Shown here: positions 23,729-33,746 of the stretch, in pieces
How the letters are laid out: each line of letters starts with the position of its first letter
How positions within the stretch are numbered: the first letter of the stretch is position 1
Origin: Immersiella caudata
Lineage: Eukaryota; Ascomycota; Sordariomycetes; Sordariales; Lasiosphaeriaceae
Reading direction: 5' to 3'
NCBI GenBank assembly: GCA_030512335.1
Contig: JAULSU010000003.1
Span: forward strand, 4,650,001-4,714,000
Length of the DNA stretch: 64,000 nt
Made by a program: the position numbers and the translations under genes
The notes under the pieces: model-generated
Told to the model about the DNA's origin: nothing
The model's input: the letters and a program-made list of their open reading frames with translations, nothing else
The model's database searches: none

Positions 23729-25456
23729 ATGAAGCTCTCATCAATCCGCTTGGCCTTTGTGCTTTTGGCCCAGCTTCTGGCGCCGGTGTGGTCGCAAAAC
23801 TCGACCTTCCACAACCCCGTCCTCTCCGGTTGGCATTCCGACCCATCTTGCATCCAGCACGAAGGAACCTTTTACTGCGTGATTTCGACGTTCATCACCT
23901 TCCCCGGTCTCCCCATCTACGCCTCCAAGGATCTGCTCCAATGGAAGCTCATCGGCCACGTCTGGACTCGCGAGTCTCAGCTTCCCGGCTACAGCTGGAA
24001 CACCAATGGCCAACAGGAGGGCATGTTTGCCGCCACGATTCGTGAGAATAAGGGCATCTTCTACGTCATCTGCGAATACCTTGGCGTGTCGGGCAAGAAG
24101 CCTGGTGTCCTGTTCAGGACCACCAACCCCTACGACGAGACGACGTGGAGCAACGCCGTCTTCTTCGACGCCCCCAAGATCGACCCCGACCTTTTCTGGG
24201 ACGACGATGGGAAGGTCTACGTGGCCACACACAGCGTTGTCATCCAGGAGTTCGACCTCGCCACCGGCAGAACCGGCCCCGCCATCAACATCTGGAACGG
24301 CACCGGCGGTGTCTGGCCTGAGGGTCCCCACATCTACAAGAAGGACGGCTGGTACTATCTCATGATTGCCGAGGGCGGCACTGCAACCGACCACGCCGTC
24401 ACCATTGCGCGCGCCAAGAAGGTCACCGGCCCGTACACGGGCTACGAACGCAACCCAATCCTCACCAACCGAAAAACCCAGGAATTCTTCCAGACTGTCG
24501 GCCATGCCGACCTCTTCCAAGACACCAACGGGAAATGGTGGGGCATGTGTCTCGCCACGCGCTCCGGCCCGCAATACCAGTCGTACCCCATGGGCCGCGA
24601 GACCGTCCTCTTCCCCGTCACCTGGAACAAGGACGAATGGCCCATCCTCGCCCCCGTCCGCGGCGTCATGTCCGGCTGGGCCCTCCCCGCCCCCTCCCGC
24701 GAAGTCCCCGGTACCGGCCCCTGGAATGTCGACCCCGACGTCTACGACTTCAAATCCGGCCAGCCCATCCCGCGCAACCTCATCTACTGGCGCATCCCCC
24801 GCGATGGTGCCGTAACCGCCACCGACTCCGGCTTGCAGCTCGTCTTGGCCCGCAACAACCTGCAGGGCGCCCCCAACGGCAACCAAAACGGCGCCACCCG
24901 CGCCATCTCCTTCATCGCACGTCGCCAAACCCACAGCCTCTTCACCTACTCCGTCGATCTCACCTTCGCCCCCACAGCCAACAACCAGGAAGCCGGCGTC
25001 ACCGCATTCCTTACCCAACAGGCCACCATCCAGCTCGGTGTCGTCCAGCTGAACAACCAGCTCACCTTCCGCTTCGCCACCAACGGCACCAACAGCTCAC
25101 CCACGAGCAAAACCCAGGCAGTCCCCACTGCGTGGGTAGGCAAGCCCATCCGCCTCCAGATCCAAATGTCCTCTATCAACACGTACACCCTCTCCGCCAT
25201 GCTGGCATCCGATACCAAGACCAAGATTGCGATTGGGACGGGCCGAGGGGAGCTGTTGAGCGGAGGAAGCGGCTCGTTTGTGGGCACGCTGGTGGGCGTG
25301 TATGCGACGTGCAATGGCAACGGTTCGGGGCTGGATTGTCCGAGCGGCACGCCGAATGCGCATTTCCAGCGGTGGAGGTATACGGGGGCGGGGCAGTTCG
25401 TTTCGGCGACGGCGACGGTGCCGACGGTGGTGGATATGGCCAAATCGGAGGTGTAG
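23729..25456 (+). CDS. secreted GH43 family glycosidase (beta-xylosidase/arabinofuranosidase type)
   Basis: One exon, 575 residues, with the start at 23729 where MKLSSIRLAFVLLAQ begins a clear signal peptide cut near residue 22. The five-bladed propeller shows the three GH43 acidic residues: Asp38 in GWHSDPS (base), Asp152 in KIDPDLFWDDDG (pKa/orientation) and Glu198 in WPEGPHIY (acid). A C-terminal beta-sandwich of about 200 residues follows, as in the two-domain GH43 beta-xylosidases. The enzyme should release xylose or arabinose from hemicellulose outside the cell. The exact subfamily and sugar are not decided by what I can see. No partner hemicellulase is next to it. Confidence 0.92.
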   Translation: MKLSSIRLAFVLLAQLLAPVWSQNSTFHNPVLSGWHSDPSCIQHEGTFYCVISTFITFPGLPIYASKDLLQWKLIGHVWTRESQLPGYSWNTNGQQEGMFAATIRENKGIFYVICEYLGVSGKKPGVLFRTTNPYDETTWSNAVFFDAPKIDPDLFWDDDGKVYVATHSVVIQEFDLATGRTGPAINIWNGTGGVWPEGPHIYKKDGWYYLMIAEGGTATDHAVTIARAKKVTGPYTGYERNPILTNRKTQEFFQTVGHADLFQDTNGKWWGMCLATRSGPQYQSYPMGRETVLFPVTWNKDEWPILAPVRGVMSGWALPAPSREVPGTGPWNVDPDVYDFKSGQPIPRNLIYWRIPRDGAVTATDSGLQLVLARNNLQGAPNGNQNGATRAISFIARRQTHSLFTYSVDLTFAPTANNQEAGVTAFLTQQATIQLGVVQLNNQLTFRFATNGTNSSPTSKTQAVPTAWVGKPIRLQIQMSSINTYTLSAMLASDTKTKIAIGTGRGELLSGGSGSFVGTLVGVYATCNGNGSGLDCPSGTPNAHFQRWRYTGAGQFVSATATVPTVVDMAKSEV

Positions 25457-26059
25457 GTTGTGTCTGGTTGGTAGATGGGGTGAATGCAATGTACCTCGAG
25501 CGTGTTGGTGTTGATGCGAGTGCCAGAACGAAGTGATGCCTGATGCGGACACGCGATAGGGCTTGCGGACCTGACTACGCGGTCGGGTCATTTCCCTCAC
25601 CGCGTGGTAAACAATCTCAGCCTCTCACCTTCGGCTTGCCCAGGCAAGCGGTGGACAAAATAAAACGCACCGCAAAAGATAGGCGGCCTGTGCAGAGGAT
25701 GAGAGCCTAACAGGAATTCATGAAAATCCCTTCGGCATCTGTTAGGACGATATCGTCAGGAGATAAGGAAGTGGCGTGACGGTACTTCGAGATACATGTC
25801 ACACAAGCGCCTTCTAGGCATTACCGAAGTACCGCGAGGTACGCAGTGCAGTTTATTTTGTCAACCGCTTGCCAGGGTTCCAAGCTGTTTCGATTGGCTT
25901 GAAATGGAGAAACTCCCTTTGCCCGTTGTGGAATAGCCCCTCTCTTCTGCCTAGCCGCTATGCAGGAAGTCGGACCACACCCCAGCCCACTTCAAAAAAC
26001 AAAGTCAAACAAAGAAATTTACCGACATCATCTTCACCAACTCGAGTCAAGCCAACAAG
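25457..26059. other. intergenic stretch
   Basis: No gene seen. It separates the GH43 gene from a conserved hypothetical gene on the same strand. Confidence 0.55.
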
Positions 26060-26797
26060 ATGCTAGGCCTCTCCCACGAAGCCATCATCAAACTACGGCC
26101 CCCATCCAGCGGCGCCATCCAACAACAAGAAGACTGGCAACCACCGACAGTGTCTTGGCTTCGGAGCAATTGGCGCGTCACGCACTCGACCGACGCCCCC
26201 TCTCGCTACCACCGACATAAAAACGTACGCATTGATCTCTCCTCGACGCCCAACGACGAGACAAGCTACTCCGTCGAGCTGAGTCACCAGGACACACAGA
26301 CGCTCAGCATTGAGTCGACGACCTCGACGCTCACGTCGTCGGGCTTTTCGGAAGAAAACAAGACGGCGTCGCGATTCAAATTTTCCGGCCCCCCTCGTGC
26401 AGAGTGGGAGGTCCTAGCATGGGGGAAGGAAGGACAGCTTGAAGAGTGGATGATACCCGAGACGAACGGTATGATTTCTGACACTAGCGGGGAGTGGCGT
26501 CCGGATTGGAGGAATAGCTATGCTGTGGTGTTGATCGGGACTGCGGATGGTGCTGAAGAGTGTGCTGTTGAGGTCTGGGATGACGGGGCAGAGTTTACAC
26601 CGCTATCTGGTGAGACGATTGGCAAGATCAAGGATGCGTTGAAGGGAGTGGGGGTAGAGGGAGAGTTGCATCCGGTGCTGGTGGACGGTGGAAGGAAGCA
26701 AGACGATCAGGAGAAGTGGAAGGCGGCGCAAGGACCGGTCTGCACGGATATTATTCTCGATGAGGAGGAGCCAAAGTCAAAATGGTGCTGTCTTTGA
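26060..26797 (+). CDS. conserved fungal hypothetical protein (245 aa)
   Basis: A single exon starting after CCAACAAG. The segment SWLRSNWRVTHSTDAP is like the opening of a conserved fungal family with an N-terminal calycin or lipocalin-like fold, whose members also read W-x-NW-x-VTHST. The centre is a run of beta-rich sequence, then WEVLAWG and WRNSYAVVLIGT. The protein ends in KWCCL, a cysteine pair near the C-terminus that could be lipid-modified, though it is not a standard CaaX box. No signal peptide. Function unknown. Confidence 0.7.
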   Translation: MLGLSHEAIIKLRPPSSGAIQQQEDWQPPTVSWLRSNWRVTHSTDAPSRYHRHKNVRIDLSSTPNDETSYSVELSHQDTQTLSIESTTSTLTSSGFSEENKTASRFKFSGPPRAEWEVLAWGKEGQLEEWMIPETNGMISDTSGEWRPDWRNSYAVVLIGTADGAEECAVEVWDDGAEFTPLSGETIGKIKDALKGVGVEGELHPVLVDGGRKQDDQEKWKAAQGPVCTDIILDEEEPKSKWCCL

Positions 26798-26853
26798 CGG
26801 GCTGTATCCCCTGATTACAGTTAGATCGGGGACTAAGAATCTAGGTAGTCTCC

Positions 26854-27228
26854 TCAAAGCTTCGACCCCTTCGGCACTCCATTATCATGATCAACGGGAT
26901 CCCTGTCGACATTCTCCGCCTTCAAGCTCGTGGCGTCCCCCTCCATCGTTTTCTTCGGTGGCGGCACCTTGCCTTGGCGAATCTCATCTGTCATCATGCC
27001 CCTGACGTGGTGACCGTTCCGGAGCATCTTCTCCTCATGGGAACCCCCTGACCAGGGTGGTGGCGTCTGCGCCGTCTTGGACATATCTTGGTCCGGAGAC
27101 GGATCGCTGGTGTCGCTGGTCTCAGCTTTCAGAGAGATGGGGTCGCCGAGCTGGCTGGGGTTGGCATCCTTTCCATGGAGCTTCTCGGCGGCGCGTTGGC
27201 GAAGAGGTTTGCTGTTGCTGGGTGACAT
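26854..27228 (-). CDS. small disordered conserved hypothetical protein (124 aa)
   Basis: A single exon; the start at 27228 (MSPSNSKPLRQRAAEKL) is preferred over an upstream in-frame ATG at 27285. The protein is hydrophilic, with two similar blocks, QLGDPISLKAE and DATSLKAENVDR, and ends in PKGSKL. These features recur in short, uncharacterised proteins of filamentous ascomycetes. There is no membrane segment or zinc site. It is convergent with the gene at 26060, only 56 bases between stops. Confidence 0.65.
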   Translation of the reverse strand: MSPSNSKPLRQRAAEKLHGKDANPSQLGDPISLKAETSDTSDPSPDQDMSKTAQTPPPWSGGSHEEKMLRNGHHVRGMMTDEIRQGKVPPPKKTMEGDATSLKAENVDRDPVDHDNGVPKGSKL

Positions 27229-27732
27229 TGTGATGGGTGTGATGGAATGCGTATTGGATATGTTGAAGATAGCGTTTGTGTGCAATGGAGAGCCCTGTAG
27301 GTACTAGCTGATACGATGGAGAATGGGAGGTTGCGCGGTTAAGTAAGAGTTGGAGTAACTACGTGAACTAAACAGGTGAAGAACTAAGCCACTGCCGTGA
27401 GACGCTAGCGGCAATGAATGTTGCGTTGGTCGTTGAAGCTATCAAGGTTATGACGTTGGTAGAAAAGAAGGTTCGCACTATGACGATGTATCGATTGAAC
27501 GCCCGCACAGCCGGTGCCTTGTCGGGCCGCAGACCGGGAGGTTGAGTTCACGCCGGGACATGTTGTAGCGTCGATTGACAAAGACCAAGCTTTCGAAAAA
27601 AAAACATCGGCTAGCATGTTCTTGACGGGGAGTTGGAACTTACCGGACCCCTTGCGTTGCCAACGGTCTCCAGTAACCCCTTAACCCCTTGGTAGGTATC
27701 TTAGCCACATCCCCTGCCCCGGTTCTTCCCAA

Positions 27733-27948
27733 TCAAACCTCGAAAGCAAAACTCCTCATATCAACCACACATCTCTCTCTACCGCTTTTCAATACCCGCA
27801 CTCGCTCCCCCCCCCAAACAACACCCCCCCTACCCACCCTCTCGAACCCATTGACCAGCTTGTCACTCGGCGTCACAAAGACCACATCCAGGGCCTCATG
27901 AGTGCCCTTTCTCAAGTATCCCAGTCCCAGACTACCGCTTTCGTGCAA
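27733..27948 (-). CDS. unrecognised short reading frame, possible 3' exon
   Basis: The 71 codons use codons typical of real genes in the window (GAG, GTG, GTC, AAG) and give a compact sequence with GLGYLRKGTHEALDVVFV and VNGFERVGRGGVVW. The apparent start codon is not an ATG, so if real this is an exon of a longer gene running from about 28180 on the minus strand. I cannot find a firm splice or a family. It could be a chance frame. Confidence 0.25.
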   Translation of the reverse strand: MHESGSLGLGYLRKGTHEALDVVFVTPSDKLVNGFERVGRGGVVWGGERVRVLKSGRERCVVDMRSFAFEV

Positions 27949-28839
27949 TCAGACAACCCTTGACACCGGCAACCAAAGGCCATTCGACTGGGATAGGATG
28001 CCCAGCCCGCTCGAATCCCTAGCACTGGCGCGGCGGCAACGCCGGCATTGGTGGAGGTCCGGGATCAGGTCGGGTAGTTTTGGCAGACGCTGATGAGGCC
28101 TGGGCGAGGCCTGTTCCCAGAGGAGGCCAACTTGGATTCTGCGTGGGTGCGAAGGCTCCGGCCAGAACAAAGGCGCCATCTGTACCGTGCGAGATACACG
28201 TTACTGAGATTAACACGGGCCTTTAAGAACGACAAAACGGCGTAAAATGCGGTTTGAATAGCTATATGTACATTGTAAAATAGGTAAAATATATTATTCA
28301 AGGTGTTATCTGTATTATCGAAGGCGTTTTTAACATTGTAAGGGGCGATAAGGCGATGTGGTCGGCACCTACTCCCCAGTGCTTATACCACCAGGCGCAC
28401 TGACCAACACGCCCTTTCTTTTAGCCAGAGCCTTCATACCAAGACATTACCCGCCAGTGTAACGCTCTATCTTGACTCCCGGCTATGACTTTCGATGCTT
28501 TTGGCAGCTTTCTGGTAGGTTGCTGAAGGGAAAAACGCGGCGCTTGACACGAGTCTCCCGAAACGCGACGGCGCCTAGACTGATTTCCAATTGGTCCCCA
28601 GCTAGCTTTTTTGTTCAGCTCTCGCCCGTTGCAGCGGCTGCGCCTGCGTTATGCACTTTCCAGCTTTCGTGAAACCTAGCGTGGACGTTGGCCAGAGGTC
28701 GCCAGGCAAAAACCGCATTCCCGCTGAGCGCGTAAATTTTGGTCGCGATGGGGTTGGCCATGGGAGGCCCGCTTCGCCAACTTCCATCAACTCCGATTTA
28801 ATAAGCCATCACTGCCCCGCCGTTTTCTTGTCAGGCAGC

Positions 28840-28914
<75 letters not shown>
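28840..28914 (+). repeat. (CAT)25 trinucleotide microsatellite
   Basis: Twenty-five perfect CAT units end 47 bases before the ATG of the HET-domain gene, so they probably lie in its 5' leader or core promoter. The plus frame would read poly-His and the minus frame poly-Asp, but neither belongs to a supportable protein. Perfect tracts of this length are usually polymorphic. Confidence 0.95.
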
Positions 28915-28917
<3 letters not shown>

Positions 28918-28961
28918 TCGCTTGTCTTATCAATTCACATCTAGAAAATTTATTGCCCGGC

Positions 28962-31261
28962 ATGGGTTCATTGACCACGGACTACTACGAGTACAGAAAA
29001 CTCGAACATCATGATGACCTTCGACTCGTCACGATTCTCCCGGGCGAAGTCAGCGACCCCATTCGTCTCGAGATCACACACGTCCCGCTCCTTCCGCGTC
29101 CAAGGACAACCTCACGACGACTGGTCCTAGTGGAGTTGAAGAAAACCCTGCCCCCAAACTGGGCGGTGCACGAGGCGCGCGCAAGCTACCAATATCTGTT
29201 CTCCCACACGGACCCGGAAACAGGGGCGCAGACATCATCGTGGACGCACCCCGTCGACACCGTCGACTCCTCCCTCTACCTCGGTGCAGACGAAGATGAA
29301 AAACAACACTATGAGCCGAAATACGAAGCCCTCTCCTACACCTGGTGCACCCCGCTCGATCCCGAAACAGCACTCATCGTAACCACCGGTTCTTCCTCCT
29401 CGTCCTCCTCGACACTCTCCGTCCGCAAGAGTCTCGCATCTGCCCTCCGACATCTTCGCTATGGCGACCGCCCGCGCACCATGTGGATCGACGCCATCTG
29501 CATCAACCAGTCCGACGTCAAGGAGCGCAACGAACAGGTCATCCGCATGGCCGACATCTACCGCCTCGCGCAGCGTGTAGTCGTCTGGCTGGGTCCCGAC
29601 TCGGTGGGCGGCAGCCAAGCGATCCAAACTCTCGAATTCCTAGGGAGCCAGTTCGTCATAACCGTCGACAACGCCGTTCTCGCCGCCCCCGACGCGACCG
29701 AGAGAAATTGGGACCAACGGACGGCGCTCCCGTACGACCGCGACACCTGGGTGCGCATCGGCAAGCTGCTGGATAGAGACTACTTCCGACGGCTTTGGAT
29801 CATCCAAGAGATCCAGCTCGCCAAGGAGGTGGTGCTCTGCTGCGGACAAAGCACTGCGAGGTGGGATCACTTTTGCAACGCAGTCCACGTCCTGTACACA
29901 AACCAGCGCGTGGAGCAATCGCTCATCCCCAAGATGAAGCTCCGCACGGTGAAGCGGCTGGCGCAGATGGGGACCAACTACCCCATCTCGTGGCACGTTC
30001 TCAACTTGGTGGATGGAAGGCGGTGCAGCGACCCGCGGGATCTGGTTTACGGCCTGCTGGGTCTGCTGCCGGCGGCGTTTTCGTCCTCGATCAAGCCCCG
30101 CTATGACCTGCCGGTTGCCTACACCTACAAGGAAGCCATGCTGGCGTACATTGAACATGTCCAGCGACTTGACTTGTTCGAGGCGTGCTCCCTCGCCCGT
30201 AGGGAGCAGCCTGAGATTCCTTCGTGGGTGCCCGACTTTTCGGCGACGCCCGCGGTCGGACGCGAGGTTGGTATGCAGCTTGCGGCGGGCTACTCGCGGT
30301 GCTGGGCGGAAAGCAGCTGGGACGAGAAATCGCAGCAGGATGTCTTGCGCGTGGCTGGAGTGCACTGTGCTACGATAACCGAGGTGAAGAAGCCAGTCCC
30401 TGTCAGCGATGACCTGTCAGAGACGCTCGCTGATGTGAGAGCTTTGGAGCCGGGTCATCTTGATAACGCGCCGTTGTATGTGACGGGGGAATCATTCCGG
30501 GTGGCGTACGCGAAGACGGCGGCCGGGGGTCATGTCCTGGAGCGGTTCCCCACGCTCAAGTTCCCAGATTTGGAAACCTGGGCAGCGCAGGACTCGCCCA
30601 ACGGCTTGTTTGGGAACCATGCCAAGGGAGAGGCACCGTCTTCTGCGGGATCCGATGCCGAGGTCCCGATCAACTTCGCCGAAGAACGGGCCTTGCGGCT
30701 GTTTCAGGGCAGACGGCACTTCTTGACAGACAAAGGATACATTGGCCTGGGACCTGCGGGTTGCGAAGTTGGTAAGCACTCCAGCACTCGTGATATGAAT
30801 ACCGCTGTTTCGCAGTCAGCTAACAAAGTGTCCCAGGCGACATCATCTGTGTTTTCCTTGGGTACGATGCCCCGGTGATTCTGCGCCCACAGCGAAGAGC
30901 CCCGACGACTTATGAGTTGGTTGGGGATGCATTCGTCCACGGGTTGCATGATGGCACCGCGTTTCTGGGCGAACTCCCAAGCCCGTGGCGGGTGCAGGTC
31001 TTCGAGGACGACGCAGGGTACCTGACCTCGTACAGATTCTTCAACCCGGAATCCAACTTGTTGACAGACGAAGACCCAAGGCTAGGGTCCCTGGAGCAGT
31101 GGACAAGGATACCTAACCCTCCGAGGGTTGCGAGCGATCCAGTCCTTCTCCAGTGCTTCAAGCACCACGAGACAGGGGAAATCATCAAGTATGACCCTCG
31201 GATGCACCCGGAGGCTTTAAAAATGCGTGGTTTGGTTTTGGATACATTTTGCTTGGTTTAG
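28962..31261 (+). CDS. HET-domain (heterokaryon incompatibility) protein
   Basis: Exon 1 (28962-30771) and exon 2 (30837-31261) join across a 65-nt intron (GTAAGC...CAG), giving 744 residues. The start is the first ATG, at 28962. The HET domain begins near residue 120 with YEALSYTWC and continues with SLASALRHLRY, MWIDAICINQSDVKERNEQV and VVVWLGPDS, the three classic HET blocks. Then come RRLWIIQEIQLAK and DPRDLVYGLLGL, as in most large HET proteins. The splice restores GDIICVFLGYDAPVILR, the typical C-terminal segment. HET proteins trigger cell death on non-self recognition. A (CAT)25 tract sits directly upstream. It is convergent with the gene ending at 31521. Confidence 0.92.
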
Positions 31262-31520
31262 AGGGCAGTAGTGAATGACATGACGCCTTAGCTATATGTT
31301 ATGTGCAGAGGAGAGGGCCTATTATATGTTGTGTGTGGCTCTAGAAGAATTCCATAGCCCTCTGCTCCTGATCAAAGAATGAATAGTACTTGTTTGAAGC
31401 CAAAGCCCCTGAGGGCTCATGTAACCTCTGTGGGGCTAGGTAGACAAAATACTATGGTGCGACGGATATTGTCTTAATTCTTTACAGCAAAGATACAAAG
31501 CCACATGCAATAATACCAGG

Positions 31521-33166
31521 TCACGCCGGACCCAGTCGATACCATCTTGCCGTCATCTCGCCCCCGTCGCTATACCACTGCCTCGGGCCCCAATTAAAGT
31601 TCTCCCCAACCTCAATGTTCGCATGGATAATCGTCCCATTCGGCCCTAGCCCAAAAACAACAGCCTCCCCTTCACCCGTCACAACCACCTTTGGCGCGCT
31701 GTTGAACCACCCGCCCAAGCTCTCCCACGCCGTCCCCCAAGTCTGGCCAATCCTCGCCTTGTGCCACGCCCTGGCATCCCCCCCAACGCCAATGACATCT
31801 ACCCGTGAATCCCCCGTCGCAAAAACCGCCACGGCAGACATGAAGCCTCCGCCCAAGTTGATCTCCTCGGCCACCGAATCCGTGGCATTCGACCAAGTCC
31901 GGCACCTCAGCGTCCCGTCGGCGGCAACCGCAAAGTAATCAGCCCTATCCACCGACGAGAGCACCGTCGGATCCCCGATAAACGACCCCGTCGCGGCCGA
32001 CCAACCGCCCCAGCTCCCCGTCGCGTTCATACGCATGTACGTCATGCCGTACTCTGGATTCCCCTTGCCGTACGTCACCAAGTCCGCCCGTCCCAGCGCG
32101 CCGTTGCTCGGCGGCGCACAGCCAATGTCCACCGTGCTGGCGCCGTAGTCCCCGATGCGCTGCCACTGCGTCGGTAGCCAGTTGTTTCCGTCCTTCATGT
32201 ACTTGTACCACTTGTCATTGTCCGAGCCCGTGTAGATAATTTCCAAGTTGCCCGGCCCGCGGCTGCACACGTTTAGCGGGGACTGGGAGATGCCATCCAT
32301 GCTCGTCCACTCAGACTCCCACACTCCATTCTGAAAGGTTTTATACCGTGCTGTCTTGTCCGTGAAAACACCAAACACGTCGACCCGCCCTTCGCGCATC
32401 GAGGCGGCGGTGGGCTGAGAGAGGAATGTCCCGCCGAGGGATTTCCACTCTGAAGTCCACGTGCTGTTGGTGACGGTGCGGTACCAAAAGGCGTTGTCGA
32501 GGCCGCGGGAGAAGAGGTAGGTCGTGGGGGGGCTGCCGAATTGGGCAGACGCGAGCATTTGCGGGCAGATTGTGCCTTTGCAGGTGGACAGGAGGAGTTC
32601 GCCGTTGGGCGGGTCCGGGAACGTGGTTGGGATGCCGAAGGGGGTGGGGCCGGTGGGTGTTTCGGAGCCGGAGTCGGTTCCGGAGTTGGACCCCGACCCT
32701 CCGGATCCACCCTTGTTTGACTCTGAGGATTCGCCGGATCTTTTTCTCAATGTCAATACCGGATGTCAGATTGGCCAGTCGCGGGAATAGCTCACCCATT
32801 TGAACTCTTCGTCCCTACCACCACACCGACGACAACCGCCACGACAATTGCCACAATAGCGGCCGCGATGGCGACAAGCACCCACTTGCGCTGCCTTTTA
32901 AACCAGTTTGGTCGCGCCCCGCCCGCGGTCGTGACATCTGCATTATTACCAATCTCAGCCGCACCGCCCGGCGCTAGCGACGGCGATGATGATATTGGCT
33001 TCACGAGCGCAAATCCTCCCCCCCCTCCCCCCGCCAACATCTTTTCATCTTCGGGTTGTCGCGCTTCGGGAAGCGTCAAGTCGCGGTTCCCAAAGCCGGG
33101 CATGACCTCGGGCAGCGTCGAGTATTGCTGATTCGGCGCTGTGCCGCCATTTCGGGGTGTTGCCAT
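31521..33166 (-). CDS. type II membrane protein with PLL-like/fucose-lectin-like propeller
   Basis: Exon 1 (32796-33166) and exon 2 (31521-32745) join across a 50-nt intron (GTGAGC...GAG), giving 531 residues. Residues 1-94 are hydrophilic and Gly/Pro-rich. Residues 95-118 form one transmembrane helix preceded by KRQRK, so the long C-terminus should face outside. After a Ser/Gly linker come repeated blades with SEWKSLGG, SEWTSMDG, TQWQRIGD, GGWSAATG and TAWESLGG, each carrying a W and a turn G. This is the pattern of PLL-like or fucose-specific-lectin-like beta-propellers. A role in binding glycans at the cell surface is inferred, not shown. Confidence 0.82.
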
Positions 33167-33746
33167 CGCCGCGACCCATTTGTTGATGTGAGCGGGAAAA
33201 GTTGTCGGGGACGCGGAAGCCAAGGGGGGGCGACAGGTTTGTTGGTGGTCCCTTCGCACTGCGGCGCCAAGACTCAGGGTCCGAAGTGCTCAAGACCGAA
33301 GGACCGTATTTTGGCGTATTTGGTTGGAAATGAAGTCGCTCAGCCACCGCCCAGCCAAAGCGAAATTGCGTGCCTGGGCTGCCTACAGGGGTTGTGAATG
33401 GCTGTATAACCCAGCCCCAGAGGATGCGGCACTTGCTGTAATTCATAATTCCATACTGGGCTGATGCCTGTGGCGCAGCGCAATTGGGGGTGCACGAGAA
33501 GTACATTCGAGTTTTCGACTTGAAACTGACTTGAAACTGACATCACAACATGGGATTGGTGAGCTCTAGCTTGGTAAAAGTGCTCAGGTGAAGTGGTTTT
33601 TTTTTGGAGGGTCTTTTTTTTTCATAAGGCTATTGTTCCGGAATAAACACCAATCGACCAGACACCAGAGGAAAAAAGGCCTTTGCCAACCTCGCCTGCC
33701 TACCTCCTGACTTTATCCAACTACCTACCCACATATCCCTCTCATC
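33167..33746. other. intergenic stretch
   Basis: Contains T9 and T10 runs near 33598-33622, and no gene. It should hold the promoter of the lectin-like gene on the minus strand. Confidence 0.55.

Larger units (their letters stand above)
27229..28961. other. non-coding stretch with AT-rich patch and microsatellite
   Basis: Holds a low-confidence minus-strand frame (27733-27948), an AT-rich patch at about 28240-28345 unlike its GC-rich surroundings, and the (CAT)25 tract at 28840-28914. No other gene is seen. Confidence 0.5.

Noticed and set aside
23741..25018. Minus-strand open frame of 425 codons opposite the GH43 gene
   Set aside because: Shadow of the glycosidase, which has all catalytic motifs on the plus strand.
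28651..28944. Frame with a long poly-His run
   Set aside because: Created by the CAT microsatellite. No conserved sequence on either side.
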